Below, one piece after another: positions 43,746-55,097 of a stretch of DNA of 64,000 bases (positions are counted from its first letter, which is position 1; every line of letters begins with the position of its first letter). The stretch covers positions 41,819 through 105,818 of the forward strand of contig NZ_JAUYRI010000012.1 in assembly GCF_030696885.1 (NCBI RefSeq). Reading direction: 5' to 3'. The notes under the pieces are model-generated. The model made no database searches, was not told the origin of the DNA, and worked only from the letters and a program-made list of their open reading frames with translations. The stretch comes from Thiobacillus sp. Its GTDB lineage: Bacteria > Pseudomonadota > Gammaproteobacteria > Burkholderiales > Thiobacillaceae. The translations under genes and the position numbers were made by a program.

Positions 43746-44555
43746 TTAAAGCCCGCTCAGCCAGTCCAGTTCGGATTCGCTGAAGCCCGCGGCACGGCGT
43801 GCCGCCAGATTGAAGGGCGGCTTCAACGGCGGCGCGTCATACTCGACCAGCAACTGGCGAAATGTCGCATCGGGTTCCATCCCGCGCGCGCGGCACAGCC
43901 AGCCAAACCAGTGGCTGCCGATGGCGACATGGCCGATCTCGTCACGCTCGATCACGGCGAGGATCTCGACCATGCGCCCGTCGTTCGCGGCTTTCAATTT
44001 GTCGACAATGAGCGGCGCGGCATCGAGTCCGCGTGCCTCCAGCACGCGCGGCACCAGCGCCATCCGCACCAGCGGGTCGTGCGCGGTCTTCAGCGCCATG
44101 TCCCACAGGCCGTCATGCGCAGGAAAATCCCCGTAGCGGTGTCCCAGTGTCGTCAGATGCGTGTCGAGCAAATCGAAATGCAGCGCTTCTTCGTCCGCCA
44201 CCCTGAGCCAGTCGGCGTAATAGGCCGCCGGCATGCCGGCAAAGCGGTGGGCGGCGTCGAGCGCCAGGTTGATGGCATTGAATTCGATGTGCGCCAGCGC
44301 GTGCACGAGCGCCGCCCGCCCGGCCACGGTGTCGGCGCGGCGGCGCGGCACCTGGTGCGGCGAGACCCGTTCGGGTCGGGCCGGGCGTCCCGGCAAGTCG
44401 ATGGGCACGCGCGGCATGTCAGCCGCGAGTTCGACCCTGCCGGCCAGCCAGTCGGCCTGCAAGCCATGCACGCAGGCGATTTTGGCCGCGGGTTCGCTCG
44501 CCCGCAGGCAATCGGCCAGCCGCCCGGGCAGCGAAGCTAGCGCCGGTCCACCCAC
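43746..44555 (-). CDS. DUF455 ferritin-like di-iron protein
   Basis: 269 aa from a GTG at 44555. The DUF455 family is related to ferritin-like oxygenases such as MiaE. Candidate iron ligands are in HALAHIEFNAINLALD, VADEEALHFDLLDTH and AVIERDEIGHVAIG (EX2-3H pattern). The reaction and substrate are unknown. There is no ATG at the expected N terminus; the GTG overlaps the end of lptG by 19 bp and the segment RLADCLRASEPAAKI just after it fits the family's first helix. Confidence 0.78.
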   Translation of the reverse strand: MGGPALASLPGRLADCLRASEPAAKIACVHGLQADWLAGRVELAADMPRVPIDLPGRPARPERVSPHQVPRRRADTVAGRAALVHALAHIEFNAINLALDAAHRFAGMPAAYYADWLRVADEEALHFDLLDTHLTTLGHRYGDFPAHDGLWDMALKTAHDPLVRMALVPRVLEARGLDAAPLIVDKLKAANDGRMVEILAVIERDEIGHVAIGSHWFGWLCRARGMEPDATFRQLLVEYDAPPLKPPFNLAARRAAGFSESELDWLSGL

Positions 44556-45613
44556 CGGATGCCGACCAGCGCGATGGCAAGGAATATCAACAGCGGCAGG
44601 CTGACCACCGCCGCCGCCGGCCAGTCGTTGAGCAGGCCCAGATGGCCGAACAGCCGGCTCAGCAGGTGGAAACTCAGGCCGGTCAGGATGCCGATGAATA
44701 TCTTGGCGCTGGTGCCACCGGCGCGCGGGCCCTGGATCGCGAACGGCATGACAATCAACATCATGATCGGGATGACGAAGGGATTGATGAATTTCGACCA
44801 CAGTGCGATCTCGTAGCGGGTGGCCTTCTGGTTGTTTTCCTTCAGGTGCGTCACATAGCGCCACAGGGTCCGCGCCGACATTTTCTCTGGCGCAATCAGC
44901 AGCACGCTGAGTATGTCGGGCGTCAGCACCGATTCCCAGTCCTGGCGTTCGCTGCGGACCGCGCGAATGCCGCCGTCCGCATCGAAATGCGTTTCCATCA
45001 CCTGCTGCAGATCCCAGGTCTGGCCGCCGCGCCAGTCGGCCTGCTCGGCGGCCCGGATCGAGCCCAGCTGGCCGTCGGCCTCGAAGCCGTAGATCTCGAC
45101 GCCGCGCAGCGTGTTGTCCGCCATCACCTCGCGCACATTGATGAAGGCGCTGCCATCCTTGACCCACAAGCCGGAACGGAACTGCTGCGCCACCACTGCG
45201 CGGGTGGCCAGCAGTTTGTAGCGTTGCGCCGCCTGCTCCGACCAGGGCGCGACGAATTCCCCGAGTAGTAGCAGCAGCATCGACAGCACCGCGCCGATCA
45301 TTGCAAAGTAGCCCGCCACGCGCCAGTTGGACAGGCCCGACACGCGCATCACTGCATACTCCGAATTGCCCACCAGGCGCGACAGCGCGAACAGTGTGCC
45401 GATCAGCGCCGCCACCGGCAGGATTTCGTAGAGGTGCCCCGGCATGTTCAGCAACACCACCACGATGGCCTGCCCCAGACCGTAATCGTTGCGGCCCAGG
45501 CTGCCGAGCTCCTGCATCACGTCAAAGAAGGCGAACAGCACCATCAGCGCCAGCAGGATGAACCCGGACGCCACCAGCACCTGACTGGCCAGGTATCGCG
45601 CCAGCAGGCTCAT
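44537..45613 (-). CDS. lptG: lipopolysaccharide export permease LptG
   Basis: 358 aa. Inner-membrane half of the LptB2FG ABC exporter that extracts LPS toward LptC-LptA-LptD. Six membrane helices arranged 3+3 around a periplasmic beta-jellyroll (about 135-260). The N terminus LLARYLASQVLVASGF and the central MRVSGLSNWRVAGYF are family-like. Starts at ATG 45613, overlapping lptF by 4 bp. Confidence 0.95.
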   Translation of the reverse strand: MSLLARYLASQVLVASGFILLALMVLFAFFDVMQELGSLGRNDYGLGQAIVVVLLNMPGHLYEILPVAALIGTLFALSRLVGNSEYAVMRVSGLSNWRVAGYFAMIGAVLSMLLLLLGEFVAPWSEQAAQRYKLLATRAVVAQQFRSGLWVKDGSAFINVREVMADNTLRGVEIYGFEADGQLGSIRAAEQADWRGGQTWDLQQVMETHFDADGGIRAVRSERQDWESVLTPDILSVLLIAPEKMSARTLWRYVTHLKENNQKATRYEIALWSKFINPFVIPIMMLIVMPFAIQGPRAGGTSAKIFIGILTGLSFHLLSRLFGHLGLLNDWPAAAVVSLPLLIFLAIALVGIRWVDRR

Positions 45614-46689
45614 GCGGATCTCCCGCGCGGCGCGTTTTGATGCGCACGCAGGTAGAACAGCACGCCCACCGCAAGCAGCATCACCAAGTGGGACGACACC
45701 ATGCCTGCCCAGGGATTGAGCTTGGCCTGCGACACCCAGGCCTGCGACAGCGACAGCAGGTTGTTGTAGACGAAATACAGCAGCAGCGCGACCAGCAAGC
45801 CGTAGGAACGGCGCGCGCGCGTGTTGACGTAGCTCAGCGGAACCGCCATGACCGCAAGAATCAGCGCGGAAACCGGCACGCCCAGCCGCCACAGCAGTTC
45901 GGCGCGCGCCTGCGGCGAGGGGTCGGCCAGCAAGGTCCCCGCGTCCGCCGCACGCACGCCGGCATCGCCGGCCGCCACGGCGACCGGGTCGAGACGCATC
46001 CAGTAGCGTTCGAACTGCACGATGCGGTAATCGAGCTGGCCGGGCGTACCTTCATAGCGCCGCCCGTCCTTGAACACCAGATAGCGCGAACCGTCGGGCA
46101 TCTGGGTATGGCTGCCCTCGCGCGCGACCACCAGACCCAGCTGGCCGTCGATGCGCGACTGCATGAAGACGTTGCGCACGATACCAGTCAGCGGGTTGAG
46201 CGATTCGACATAGTAGACCCGCTGGTTGGCGCCCGATTCGGCGAACAGCCCGGCTGCGATCAGCGTGCTTTCACTGCGGCTGTGCAGATCCTGGCGATAC
46301 TCGTTTTTCTTGCCCTGCATCCACGGGGTGATCACCAGCGTCAACAGCAGGATCACCAGCGCAAACGGCACCGCAAAGGCCAGCACCGGGCGCAGCCATT
46401 GCTGCAGCGAGAGGCCGGCATTGAACCAGATGACCATCTCGCTGTCTCGCCACATACGTGACAAGGGCAGCAGGACCCCCACGAACAGCGCGATCGTCAT
46501 CAATACCGGCAAAAAGTGCAGCAGGGAAAAGCCGAGGAAAACGAAGACCGCCTCGTTGGCGAGCTCACCGCGCGCCACGTCGCCGAGCAGGCGGATGAAC
46601 AGCACCACCAGCGCGATCGCCACCAGCACCGTCAGCACGGCACCGGTGGTGAGGGCCATCTCGCGGGTCAGCGCGCGGCGATAGAGCAT
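45610..46689 (-). CDS. lptF: lipopolysaccharide export permease LptF
   Basis: 359 aa from the ATG 46689. Partner of LptG in the LPS exporter, with the same 3+3 helix layout and periplasmic domain (about 125-255). The first helix follows the typical LYRRALTREMALTTGAVL segment. Transcribed lptF-lptG, divergent from pepA across 129 bp, an arrangement also found in E. coli and many other proteobacteria. Confidence 0.95.
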   Translation of the reverse strand: MLYRRALTREMALTTGAVLTVLVAIALVVLFIRLLGDVARGELANEAVFVFLGFSLLHFLPVLMTIALFVGVLLPLSRMWRDSEMVIWFNAGLSLQQWLRPVLAFAVPFALVILLLTLVITPWMQGKKNEYRQDLHSRSESTLIAAGLFAESGANQRVYYVESLNPLTGIVRNVFMQSRIDGQLGLVVAREGSHTQMPDGSRYLVFKDGRRYEGTPGQLDYRIVQFERYWMRLDPVAVAAGDAGVRAADAGTLLADPSPQARAELLWRLGVPVSALILAVMAVPLSYVNTRARRSYGLLVALLLYFVYNNLLSLSQAWVSQAKLNPWAGMVSSHLVMLLAVGVLFYLRAHQNAPRGRSA

Positions 46690-46818
46690 GGGACAATCCG
46701 GGTACCGATTGCGAACAAAACGGTGTTTTGACATTCCGTCACGCCTGCGCCAATAATCGTCGGGGCGGCAACATCGAACCTCCCCGTAACGGCAAATTGC
46801 ATTTTTTTGAGCACAGAC

Positions 46819-48330
46819 ATGGAAAACAAGGAAATCGAACTTGAATTTAGCATAAAAAGCGGGGCCCCCGAAAAGCAGCGCACCGCCTGCGTGGTAGTCG
46901 GCGTGTTTGAAAGCCGCAAGCTGTCGGAGCCTGCCACGGACATCGATCGCGCCAGCGACGGCTACCTGTCCGAGATTCTGCGCGGCGGCGACATGGACGG
47001 CAAGGCCGGCAGCACGCTGCTGCTGCACCGGGTGCCGAACATCCTGGCAGACCGGGTGCTGCTGGTCGGTCTCGGCAAGGAGCGCGACTTCCACGAAAAA
47101 GCCTATCGCGACGCCATCGCCTGTGCGGTCAAGACGCTGCGCGACACCGGCTCGATGGAAGCCACCATCACGCTCAGCGAAATTCCGTTGAAGAAGCGCG
47201 ATACCACCTGGAACATCGAGCAGGCGGTGATCAGCGCACACGATGCGCTGTATCGATTCGACCGCATGAAGAGCAAACCGAGCGAAGCACGCCGACCGCT
47301 CAAGCGCGTCACCTTTGCGGTGACACGGCGTGGGGAACTCAAGTTCGGCGAAGTCGGCCTCGCACGCGGCCTGGCCATCGCCCACGGCATCCAGCTCGCC
47401 AAGGATCTGGGCAACACGCCCTCCAACATCTGCACGCCGGAATACCTGGCGGGCGAAGCGAAGAAAGTCGCGAAGGCGTACGGCTTTGGCTGCGAAGTAC
47501 TGGACTACGCCGCCTGCGAAAAACTCGGCATGGGCTCCTTCCTGTCGGTCGGCAAGGGCAGCGACAAGCCGCCGCGCTTCATCGTGCTGAAGCACATGGG
47601 CGGCAAAAAAGGCGACAAGCCGGTGGTGCTGGTCGGCAAGGCGGTCACCTTCGACGCCGGCGGCATTTCGCTGAAGCCGGCCGGTGAAATGGACGAGATG
47701 AACTACGACATGAGCGGCGGCGGCGCGGTCATCTCCACCTTCCGCGCCATCGGCGAACTGGGCCTCAAGCTCAACGTCGTCGGCCTGATCCCTGCCTGCG
47801 AGAACATGCCGGACGCCAGTGCCAACAAGCCAGGCGACATCGTCACCTCGATGTCCGGCCAGACCATCGAAATTCTCAACACCGATGCTGAAGGCCGCCT
47901 GATCCTGTGTGATGCGCTGACCTATGCCGAACGCTTCGAGCCCGACGCCGTGGTCGACCTGGCGACGCTGACTGGCGCCTGCGTGATCGCGCTCGGCGCC
48001 CACCCCAGCGCGCTGTTCAGCAACCATGACCCGCTGGCGCGCGAGATCGAGCACGCCGCCGACCACGCCTGGGACCGTGTCTGGCGCATGCCGCTGTGGG
48101 ACGACTATCAGGATCAGCTCAAAAGCAGCCTCGCCGACATGGCCAACATCGGTGGGCGGCCGGGCGGCTCGATCACCGCGGCCTGCTTCCTGTCGCGCTT
48201 CACCAAGAAATATCACTGGGCGCACCTTGACATCGCCGGCACGGCCTGGAAAGGCGGCCGCGAAAAAGGGTCGACCGGTCGTCCGGTTTCACTGCTGGTG
48301 CACTTCCTGCTGAATCGCGCCGAGAAGTAG
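46819..48330 (+). CDS. pepA: leucyl aminopeptidase PepA
   Basis: 503 aa from ATG 46819; an upstream TTG at 46807 is less likely. M17 metallo-aminopeptidase that removes N-terminal residues and in E. coli also acts in Xer recombination and carAB control. Zinc-site motifs VGKAVTFDAGGISLKP, YDMSGGGAV and NTDAEGRLILCDAL are intact. Divergent from lptF; followed closely by holC. Confidence 0.97.
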   Translation: MENKEIELEFSIKSGAPEKQRTACVVVGVFESRKLSEPATDIDRASDGYLSEILRGGDMDGKAGSTLLLHRVPNILADRVLLVGLGKERDFHEKAYRDAIACAVKTLRDTGSMEATITLSEIPLKKRDTTWNIEQAVISAHDALYRFDRMKSKPSEARRPLKRVTFAVTRRGELKFGEVGLARGLAIAHGIQLAKDLGNTPSNICTPEYLAGEAKKVAKAYGFGCEVLDYAACEKLGMGSFLSVGKGSDKPPRFIVLKHMGGKKGDKPVVLVGKAVTFDAGGISLKPAGEMDEMNYDMSGGGAVISTFRAIGELGLKLNVVGLIPACENMPDASANKPGDIVTSMSGQTIEILNTDAEGRLILCDALTYAERFEPDAVVDLATLTGACVIALGAHPSALFSNHDPLAREIEHAADHAWDRVWRMPLWDDYQDQLKSSLADMANIGGRPGGSITAACFLSRFTKKYHWAHLDIAGTAWKGGREKGSTGRPVSLLVHFLLNRAEK

Positions 48331-48340
48331 ACTTGCCACA

Positions 48341-48769
48341 GTGACCGAGATTCTCTTCTATACCTTTGCCGACAACCCGCTTGATGTCGCGCGCCGCGTC
48401 GTCGCCAAGGCGCATGGACAGGGCCGGCAGGTGATGATTTACGCGCCGGATGCGGCAGTGGCCGACGCCATCGACCGTCTGCTGTGGACGACGCCCGCGC
48501 TGGGCTTCGTCCCGCATTGCCGCGACAGCGATGCGCTGGCAGGCGAAACGCCGGTGCTGATCGGCACCGATGCCGACGCCCTGCGCAGCGCCGACGTCAT
48601 GATCAACCTGCACACCGAGCAGCCGCCCGCCTTTGCCCGCTTCGAGCGACTGGTCGAAATCATTGGCCTGGATGATGCCCGGGTCGAGGCGGGACGCGAG
48701 CGCTATCGTTTTTACAAGACGCGCGGCTACGCCCTGCAAACGCACGACTTGCGGCAGCACGCCGGCTAG
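48341..48769 (+). CDS. holC: DNA polymerase III chi subunit
   Basis: 142 aa, GTG start at 48341. Chi bridges the clamp loader (through psi) to single-strand binding protein. Conserved TEILFYTFADNPLDVARRVV and the C-terminal EIIGLDDARVEAGRERYRFYKTRGYAL match HolC. Position between pepA and valS is the standard proteobacterial pepA-holC-valS order. Confidence 0.93.
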   Translation: MTEILFYTFADNPLDVARRVVAKAHGQGRQVMIYAPDAAVADAIDRLLWTTPALGFVPHCRDSDALAGETPVLIGTDADALRSADVMINLHTEQPPAFARFERLVEIIGLDDARVEAGRERYRFYKTRGYALQTHDLRQHAG

Positions 48770-48778
48770 GAGGCACCG

Positions 48779-49285
48779 ATGAGCGACAGTCCCCTGATGA
48801 GCAAGATGGATGCGCTGCTGAAAAAACACCGCGGCGGCAGCGAGGCCGACCCGGCTGCGCGTGCCGATACAACCGCCGCGTCCGGGCCGACGCATTCATC
48901 CACGCCTCCGGCCGGCGCCTGGCTGCCGGTGCTGACGGATGTGATCGAGCGTGGTACGCCGCCCGTCCGGGCAAGCGCCGCCCATGTGACCGCCGCGGCC
49001 GCGGCAGTGCCCGTCGTCGAACCCGTTCCAACACCAACGGCAGCGCCCGCGCCGGTGACGGATCCCGCTGCGGCCCTCGTCAACGACACCCTGGCCGAGC
49101 AGTTGATGAGCGAGCTGGCGCCGCGCTTGTCCGAAGTGATGGAAAAGCAGGTCGCCGCCGAACTGCGCAAGAATCTCGACCAGACCGTCGCCACCCTGCT
49201 CAGCCAGCTCGACGTCAACGTGCGGGAAATCGTCCGCGACGCCGTCGCAGAGAAGCTCAAGCAACCGCGCAATCCATCGACCTGA
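48779..49285 (+). CDS. protein of unknown function between holC and valS
   Basis: 168 aa. N-terminal MSKMDALLKKHRGG, then an Ala/Pro-rich linker with WLPVLTDVIERG, then a long helical C-terminal region (LVNDTLAEQLMSELAPRLSEVMEKQ...). A DUF2486-like protein with a similar VLTDV segment occurs in betaproteobacteria, which this may be. It starts 10 bp after holC with AGGAGG-like spacing and is probably co-transcribed. Function unknown. Confidence 0.75.
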   Translation: MSDSPLMSKMDALLKKHRGGSEADPAARADTTAASGPTHSSTPPAGAWLPVLTDVIERGTPPVRASAAHVTAAAAAVPVVEPVPTPTAAPAPVTDPAAALVNDTLAEQLMSELAPRLSEVMEKQVAAELRKNLDQTVATLLSQLDVNVREIVRDAVAEKLKQPRNPST

Positions 49286-49379
49286 AACCGCATGCGGCGG
49301 CGTTTTTTGAGCCGCGTCCTGGATTCTTTGGGTCGTGCTCCCGGCTTTTTTGGGATAATGCACCCTTTGCGCGCACGCC

Positions 49380-52118
<2,739 letters not shown>

Positions 52119-52130
52119 CGTACTCACTCT

Positions 52131-52173
52131 GCCCAACAAAAAGCGCGGCCCTCGGTCGCGCTTTTTGTTGGGC
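52131..52173 (+). terminator. strong rho-independent terminator after valS
   Basis: Perfect 17-bp inverted repeat (52131-52147 with 52157-52173) around a 9-nt loop, with CTTTTTG in the right arm, 12 bp after the valS stop. Confidence 0.9.
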
Positions 52174-52206
52174 ACAGGCTGGCGATGACGTTACCGTCGC
52201 GCATGA

Positions 52207-52234
52207 AAAAGCCGGGGCAATCGCCCCGGCTTTT
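52207..52234 (-). terminator. terminator of the fadL-type gene
   Basis: AAAAGCCGGGGC (52207-52218), AATC loop, GCCCCGGCTTTT (52223-52234); on the minus strand it ends in a T run, 22 bp after the stop codon at 52257. Confidence 0.88.
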
Positions 52235-52256
52235 GTCAGCCTAATGCAGTTGAATC

Positions 52257-53540
52257 TTACATCTTCCAGCTGTACTGAATGCCAACCGCGTTCTGATACA
52301 TCTCGATTTTTTCATTACCCGCTGCTGAACCGCCACTAAATACCGGCAGGATGGAAGCACCGTTCACATCATTCTTGAAGGCATGCATGTAGCTCATGGT
52401 CAGTTCATTACCCGATGCCAGCGTGTAGGTGAAACCAAGCGTTGCATGGTTCTCGATAACACCGGGGGCAAGGATGTTGAAAGTCACGTCACGCGACGTG
52501 ATCGGATTGTCGCCGTGATTATAGCCTGCACGCAGGGTCAGCTGCTTGCTGTGCTTGTATTCGACACCCAGTTTCCACACATCGATATCTTGCCAGCCAA
52601 AGCCCGGTCCATTGTCTGCGCCCAGTTGTGCCTGATTGGTGCTGGGGTTATTGATCGAAGCAACCCCACTGTAATTGATACGCTGATAATCCAGCGCCAG
52701 CTTGACGGCGGGGGTCGCCTGCCACGCCACACCAATGTTGTAGTTTTCGGGAATATCAAAGTCGCCCTGCTCAGCAAACAGGCCCCTGTACTTGTCGAAC
52801 TCCTCGAAATTCATTTTGCTGGCATACGCAAGGCCAATAGTTACGTTCGGCGCAATCTTGCCCATATAGCCCAGCCGCACGCCATAGCCGAAGGCATCAT
52901 CGTAGCCTTGGTTGGTAATGCTGCCCGGAGCGGTCGATATCCCTGTACCAGTGAAAGCATGGAGCCCTTCGGCCTTGAAGCGCTGGTAACCGATCAGCGG
53001 CGAAATGCCGATGGAATGATTAGCGTTGATTTTGTATGCGGCGGTCGGCGCAATGATCAATTGCATCAAATCCACCCCCAGGCTTCCCTGGCCGCAAAGC
53101 ATATTGCTGGCGGGCGCACCGACGCCACAATTACCTGCTGCAATCTGCCCGCCCGGGTAATCAGAGTTCATGCCGCCATTGCCGTACACGGTCACGCCCA
53201 GCGCAAGATTATTGTTGAGCATGCGGTTGTAGCCGAATTCGGGGATCAGGAAATAATTGCTGTCGCTATCCACACTCATGTCCAAACCGCCCAGACCTGT
53301 ACGCGATGCCTCACGACGCGGGCTGAACAGATCCATACCCAGATCAATACGGTTGCCTGCGAAGGCTGCCGCTGCCGGGTTATTGGCGCCAAAGAAGGCA
53401 TCGTCATGGCTAGCAGTGGCTGCACCGCCCATGCCCTTGGCCTTCATGCCATAGCCGTGCGAAAAATAACCGTTGGTGGCGAAGGCGCTGCCAGCCAGAC
53501 CGGCCAGTGCCATGAATGCGAATACACGGGTGAATTTCAT
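52257..53540 (-). CDS. FadL/OmpP1-type outer-membrane beta-barrel transporter
   Basis: 427 aa from ATG 53540, preceded by AGGAGG-like SD (TCAGGAGGATATCA). Signal peptide ends near FAT-NGYFSHGYG, the conserved start of mature FadL/OmpP1 proteins, followed by KGMGGAATA and the NPAAAAF hatch region; the barrel ends in a C-terminal QYSWKM, close to the usual aromatic-terminal sorting signal but with Met last. FadL proteins carry hydrophobic molecules across the outer membrane. It sits next to rhodanese/tusA/dsrE/soe genes, so uptake of hydrophobic sulfur compounds is a possibility, but no direct evidence is visible. Confidence 0.9.
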   Translation of the reverse strand: MKFTRVFAFMALAGLAGSAFATNGYFSHGYGMKAKGMGGAATASHDDAFFGANNPAAAAFAGNRIDLGMDLFSPRREASRTGLGGLDMSVDSDSNYFLIPEFGYNRMLNNNLALGVTVYGNGGMNSDYPGGQIAAGNCGVGAPASNMLCGQGSLGVDLMQLIIAPTAAYKINANHSIGISPLIGYQRFKAEGLHAFTGTGISTAPGSITNQGYDDAFGYGVRLGYMGKIAPNVTIGLAYASKMNFEEFDKYRGLFAEQGDFDIPENYNIGVAWQATPAVKLALDYQRINYSGVASINNPSTNQAQLGADNGPGFGWQDIDVWKLGVEYKHSKQLTLRAGYNHGDNPITSRDVTFNILAPGVIENHATLGFTYTLASGNELTMSYMHAFKNDVNGASILPVFSGGSAAGNEKIEMYQNAVGIQYSWKM

Positions 53541-53685
53541 TGATATCCTCCTGAGGGGCAAAATAACCACGTTGTTAAGCTTGTTGGTCAGCTTGTCCGA
53601 AGCCTACGCGCCGACGGGCACAGAGACAAGCAGGGGCATGCTGCTAGGCGGATAATCACGCACGGGTGTGGTACAAATGACACAG

Positions 53686-53723
53686 ATGAAAAACGGGCCG
53701 AAATCATTCGGCCCGTTTTTCAT
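53686..53723 (-). terminator. terminator downstream of dsrE
   Basis: Perfect 17-bp inverted repeat (53686-53702 with 53707-53723), loop ATCA, containing AAAAACGGGCCG/CGGCCCGTTTTT. It lies 28 bp after the dsrE stop and closes the rhodanese-tusA-dsrE unit, separating it from the fadL-type gene. Confidence 0.9.
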
Positions 53724-53751
53724 GGTGCGGTCATGCGCCGCTGGCTGTCGC

Positions 53752-54261
53752 TTAAATGAACAGGCAGATGTCGGTCTCGCCGGCGAATTCGAAGAAGGTG
53801 GCGGCGCCGCCGTATTCGAGGCCGTCAATGAAGTCGGAATGCTCGAAGCCGAACAGTTCGACGGTCATCTGGCAGGCGATGAACTTGACTTCGGCCTCCT
53901 GGCACAGGCCGCGCAGGTCGGGGATGGTGGCCACGCCGTTGTTGGCGATGGTCTGCTTCATCAGGGCAGTGGCTACGCTTTCATAGCCGGGGACGATGGC
54001 CTGGATGGCGTTGGGCATGTTCCAGTTGATGCTCTTGAACCACTTGGGGCCAAACGGCATTTTCATCGGCATGCCGGGGTTGCCCAGAGGGCTGACCTTG
54101 AGCACGGACAGGTCCTTGCGGACGAGCTGCAGGCCGTAGAAGGTGAAGAAAATCTGTGTTTCATAACCCAGCGCGGCGGCGGTGGAAGCCAGGATGAACG
54201 GGGGGTAAGCCCAGTCCAGCGTGCCCTTGGTGGCGATGATGGCCATTTTTTTGGTATCCAT
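53752..54261 (-). CDS. DsrE/F-like sulfur carrier (DsrE2-type)
   Basis: 169 aa from ATG 54261 with AGGAGAGAG upstream. DsrE-like fold (KKMAIIATKGTLDWAYPPFILASTAAALG) with Cys residues in GLCQEAEVKFIACQMTVELFG that fit the DsrE2 sulfur-binding region. In sulfur oxidisers such proteins receive persulfide sulfur and work with TusA and rhodanese to hand it to Dsr or Hdr-type oxidation. Only 22 nt separate its start from a terminator-like hairpin downstream of tusA, so its expression probably depends on read-through. Confidence 0.88.
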   Translation of the reverse strand: MDTKKMAIIATKGTLDWAYPPFILASTAAALGYETQIFFTFYGLQLVRKDLSVLKVSPLGNPGMPMKMPFGPKWFKSINWNMPNAIQAIVPGYESVATALMKQTIANNGVATIPDLRGLCQEAEVKFIACQMTVELFGFEHSDFIDGLEYGGAATFFEFAGETDICLFI

Positions 54262-54283
54262 GCTTACTCTCTCCTCTTGCAAT

Positions 54284-54336
54284 AAAAAAACAGCGCCGCA
54301 GGTTCTTGGCTAAGTGCTCCAGGAACGAGGGCGCTG
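54284..54336 (-). terminator. intra-operon terminator/attenuator between tusA and dsrE
   Basis: On the minus strand, CAGCGCC pairs with GGCGCTG (54291-54297 with 54330-54336), with an inner GTTC/GAAC stem, followed by a T7 run (54284-54290). It lies 17 bp after the tusA stop and ends 22 nt before the dsrE ATG. Confidence 0.75.
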
Positions 54337-54353
54337 GTTTTGGGGGGTGGGGT

Positions 54354-54581
54354 TTACTTTTTCTTCATGAAGAAAGTGAATTCGCCACCCGCTTCGGCGG
54401 TGGACAGCAGTTCGTTACCGGTCTGCTTGGCGAAAGCCGCGAAATCCTTGACCGAACCCGGGTCGGTGGAGAGGATCTTCAGCACCTGGCCGCTGGTGAC
54501 TTCCGCCAGGGCCTTCTTGGCACGCAGGATGGGCAGCGGACAGTTCAGGCCACGTGCGTCGAGTTCTTTATCGAAATTCAT
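54354..54581 (-). CDS. tusA: sulfur carrier protein TusA
   Basis: 75 aa. Signature LDARGLNCPLPIL with the persulfide-carrying Cys14, and LKILSTDPGSVKDF. TusA moves sulfane sulfur between rhodanese, DsrE proteins and the oxidation machinery in sulfur oxidisers. A possible own promoter (TTGCAA, 17 bp, TAAGGT) lies in the 144 bp after the rhodanese stop, so it may be expressed at higher levels than its neighbours. Confidence 0.95.
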   Translation of the reverse strand: MNFDKELDARGLNCPLPILRAKKALAEVTSGQVLKILSTDPGSVKDFAAFAKQTGNELLSTAEAGGEFTFFMKKK

Positions 54582-54725
54582 TGGGTTCTCCTTACACTAA
54601 ATCAGTTGAATCGGTATGTAGTAAAAAACGCTGCGGTACCTTAAACCAGAAGTTCCCCCATTGCAATCGAAATCGCTGCGGGACGGGGGAATTTCAAGTG
54701 TGTTGCGGCGCGTACAGGCCTCGCG

Positions 54726-55055
54726 TCAGCGCGGCTGGCTGAGAAGGTTGCCGGAGCGTGCCCACGCCATGATCCCGCCCGCCAGGTTGTGCATGTTGTC
54801 GTAGCCTTTGGAGGCCATGAACGCGCACGCCTGGGCAGAGCGCGCTCCCGAGCGGCAGTAGATCACCACAGGCGTGTCCTGGGGAATGTCGGCCGCGCGC
54901 AGCGGCAGCAAATGCAGCGGGATATGGATGGCGCCATCGATCACGCCCTGCGCGACTTCGGCCTCGGTGCGCACATCGATCAGATGCGCGCCCTTGGCAG
55001 CGATTTCAGCCACGTAGCCGGGATCGACTTCTTTGAAACCTGACAGTCCAAACAT
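54726..55055 (-). CDS. rhodanese-like sulfurtransferase
   Basis: 109 aa from ATG 55055, which is about 9 nt after AGGAGA; the ATG at 55064 is too close to that site. Single rhodanese domain: HLIDVRTEAEVAQG, catalytic Cys in CRSGARSAQAC (active loop of rhodaneses), C-terminal LAGGIMAWA. No signal peptide, so cytoplasmic. Likely generates protein persulfide that passes to TusA and DsrE encoded downstream. A palindrome overlaps its promoter. Confidence 0.92.
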   Translation of the reverse strand: MFGLSGFKEVDPGYVAEIAAKGAHLIDVRTEAEVAQGVIDGAIHIPLHLLPLRAADIPQDTPVVIYCRSGARSAQACAFMASKGYDNMHNLAGGIMAWARSGNLLSQPR

Positions 55056-55081
55056 AGCGGTCATTCTCCTGTCACGGACTA

Positions 55082-55097
55082 ATTAGAGTTTTCTAAT
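55082..55097. promoter_or_regulatory. operator-like palindrome ATTAGA-N4-TCTAAT
   Basis: A perfect 6-bp inverted repeat with a 4-bp centre overlaps the -10 box (55095-55100) of the rhodanese promoter, the expected place for a repressor. It recalls, from memory, the AT-rich boxes of BigR-type ArsR repressors of sulfur genes. Confidence 0.5.

Noticed and set aside
46690..48225. Long N-terminal extension of the lptF frame, opposite pepA
   Set aside because: Antisense to pepA; LptF homology begins at ATG 46689.
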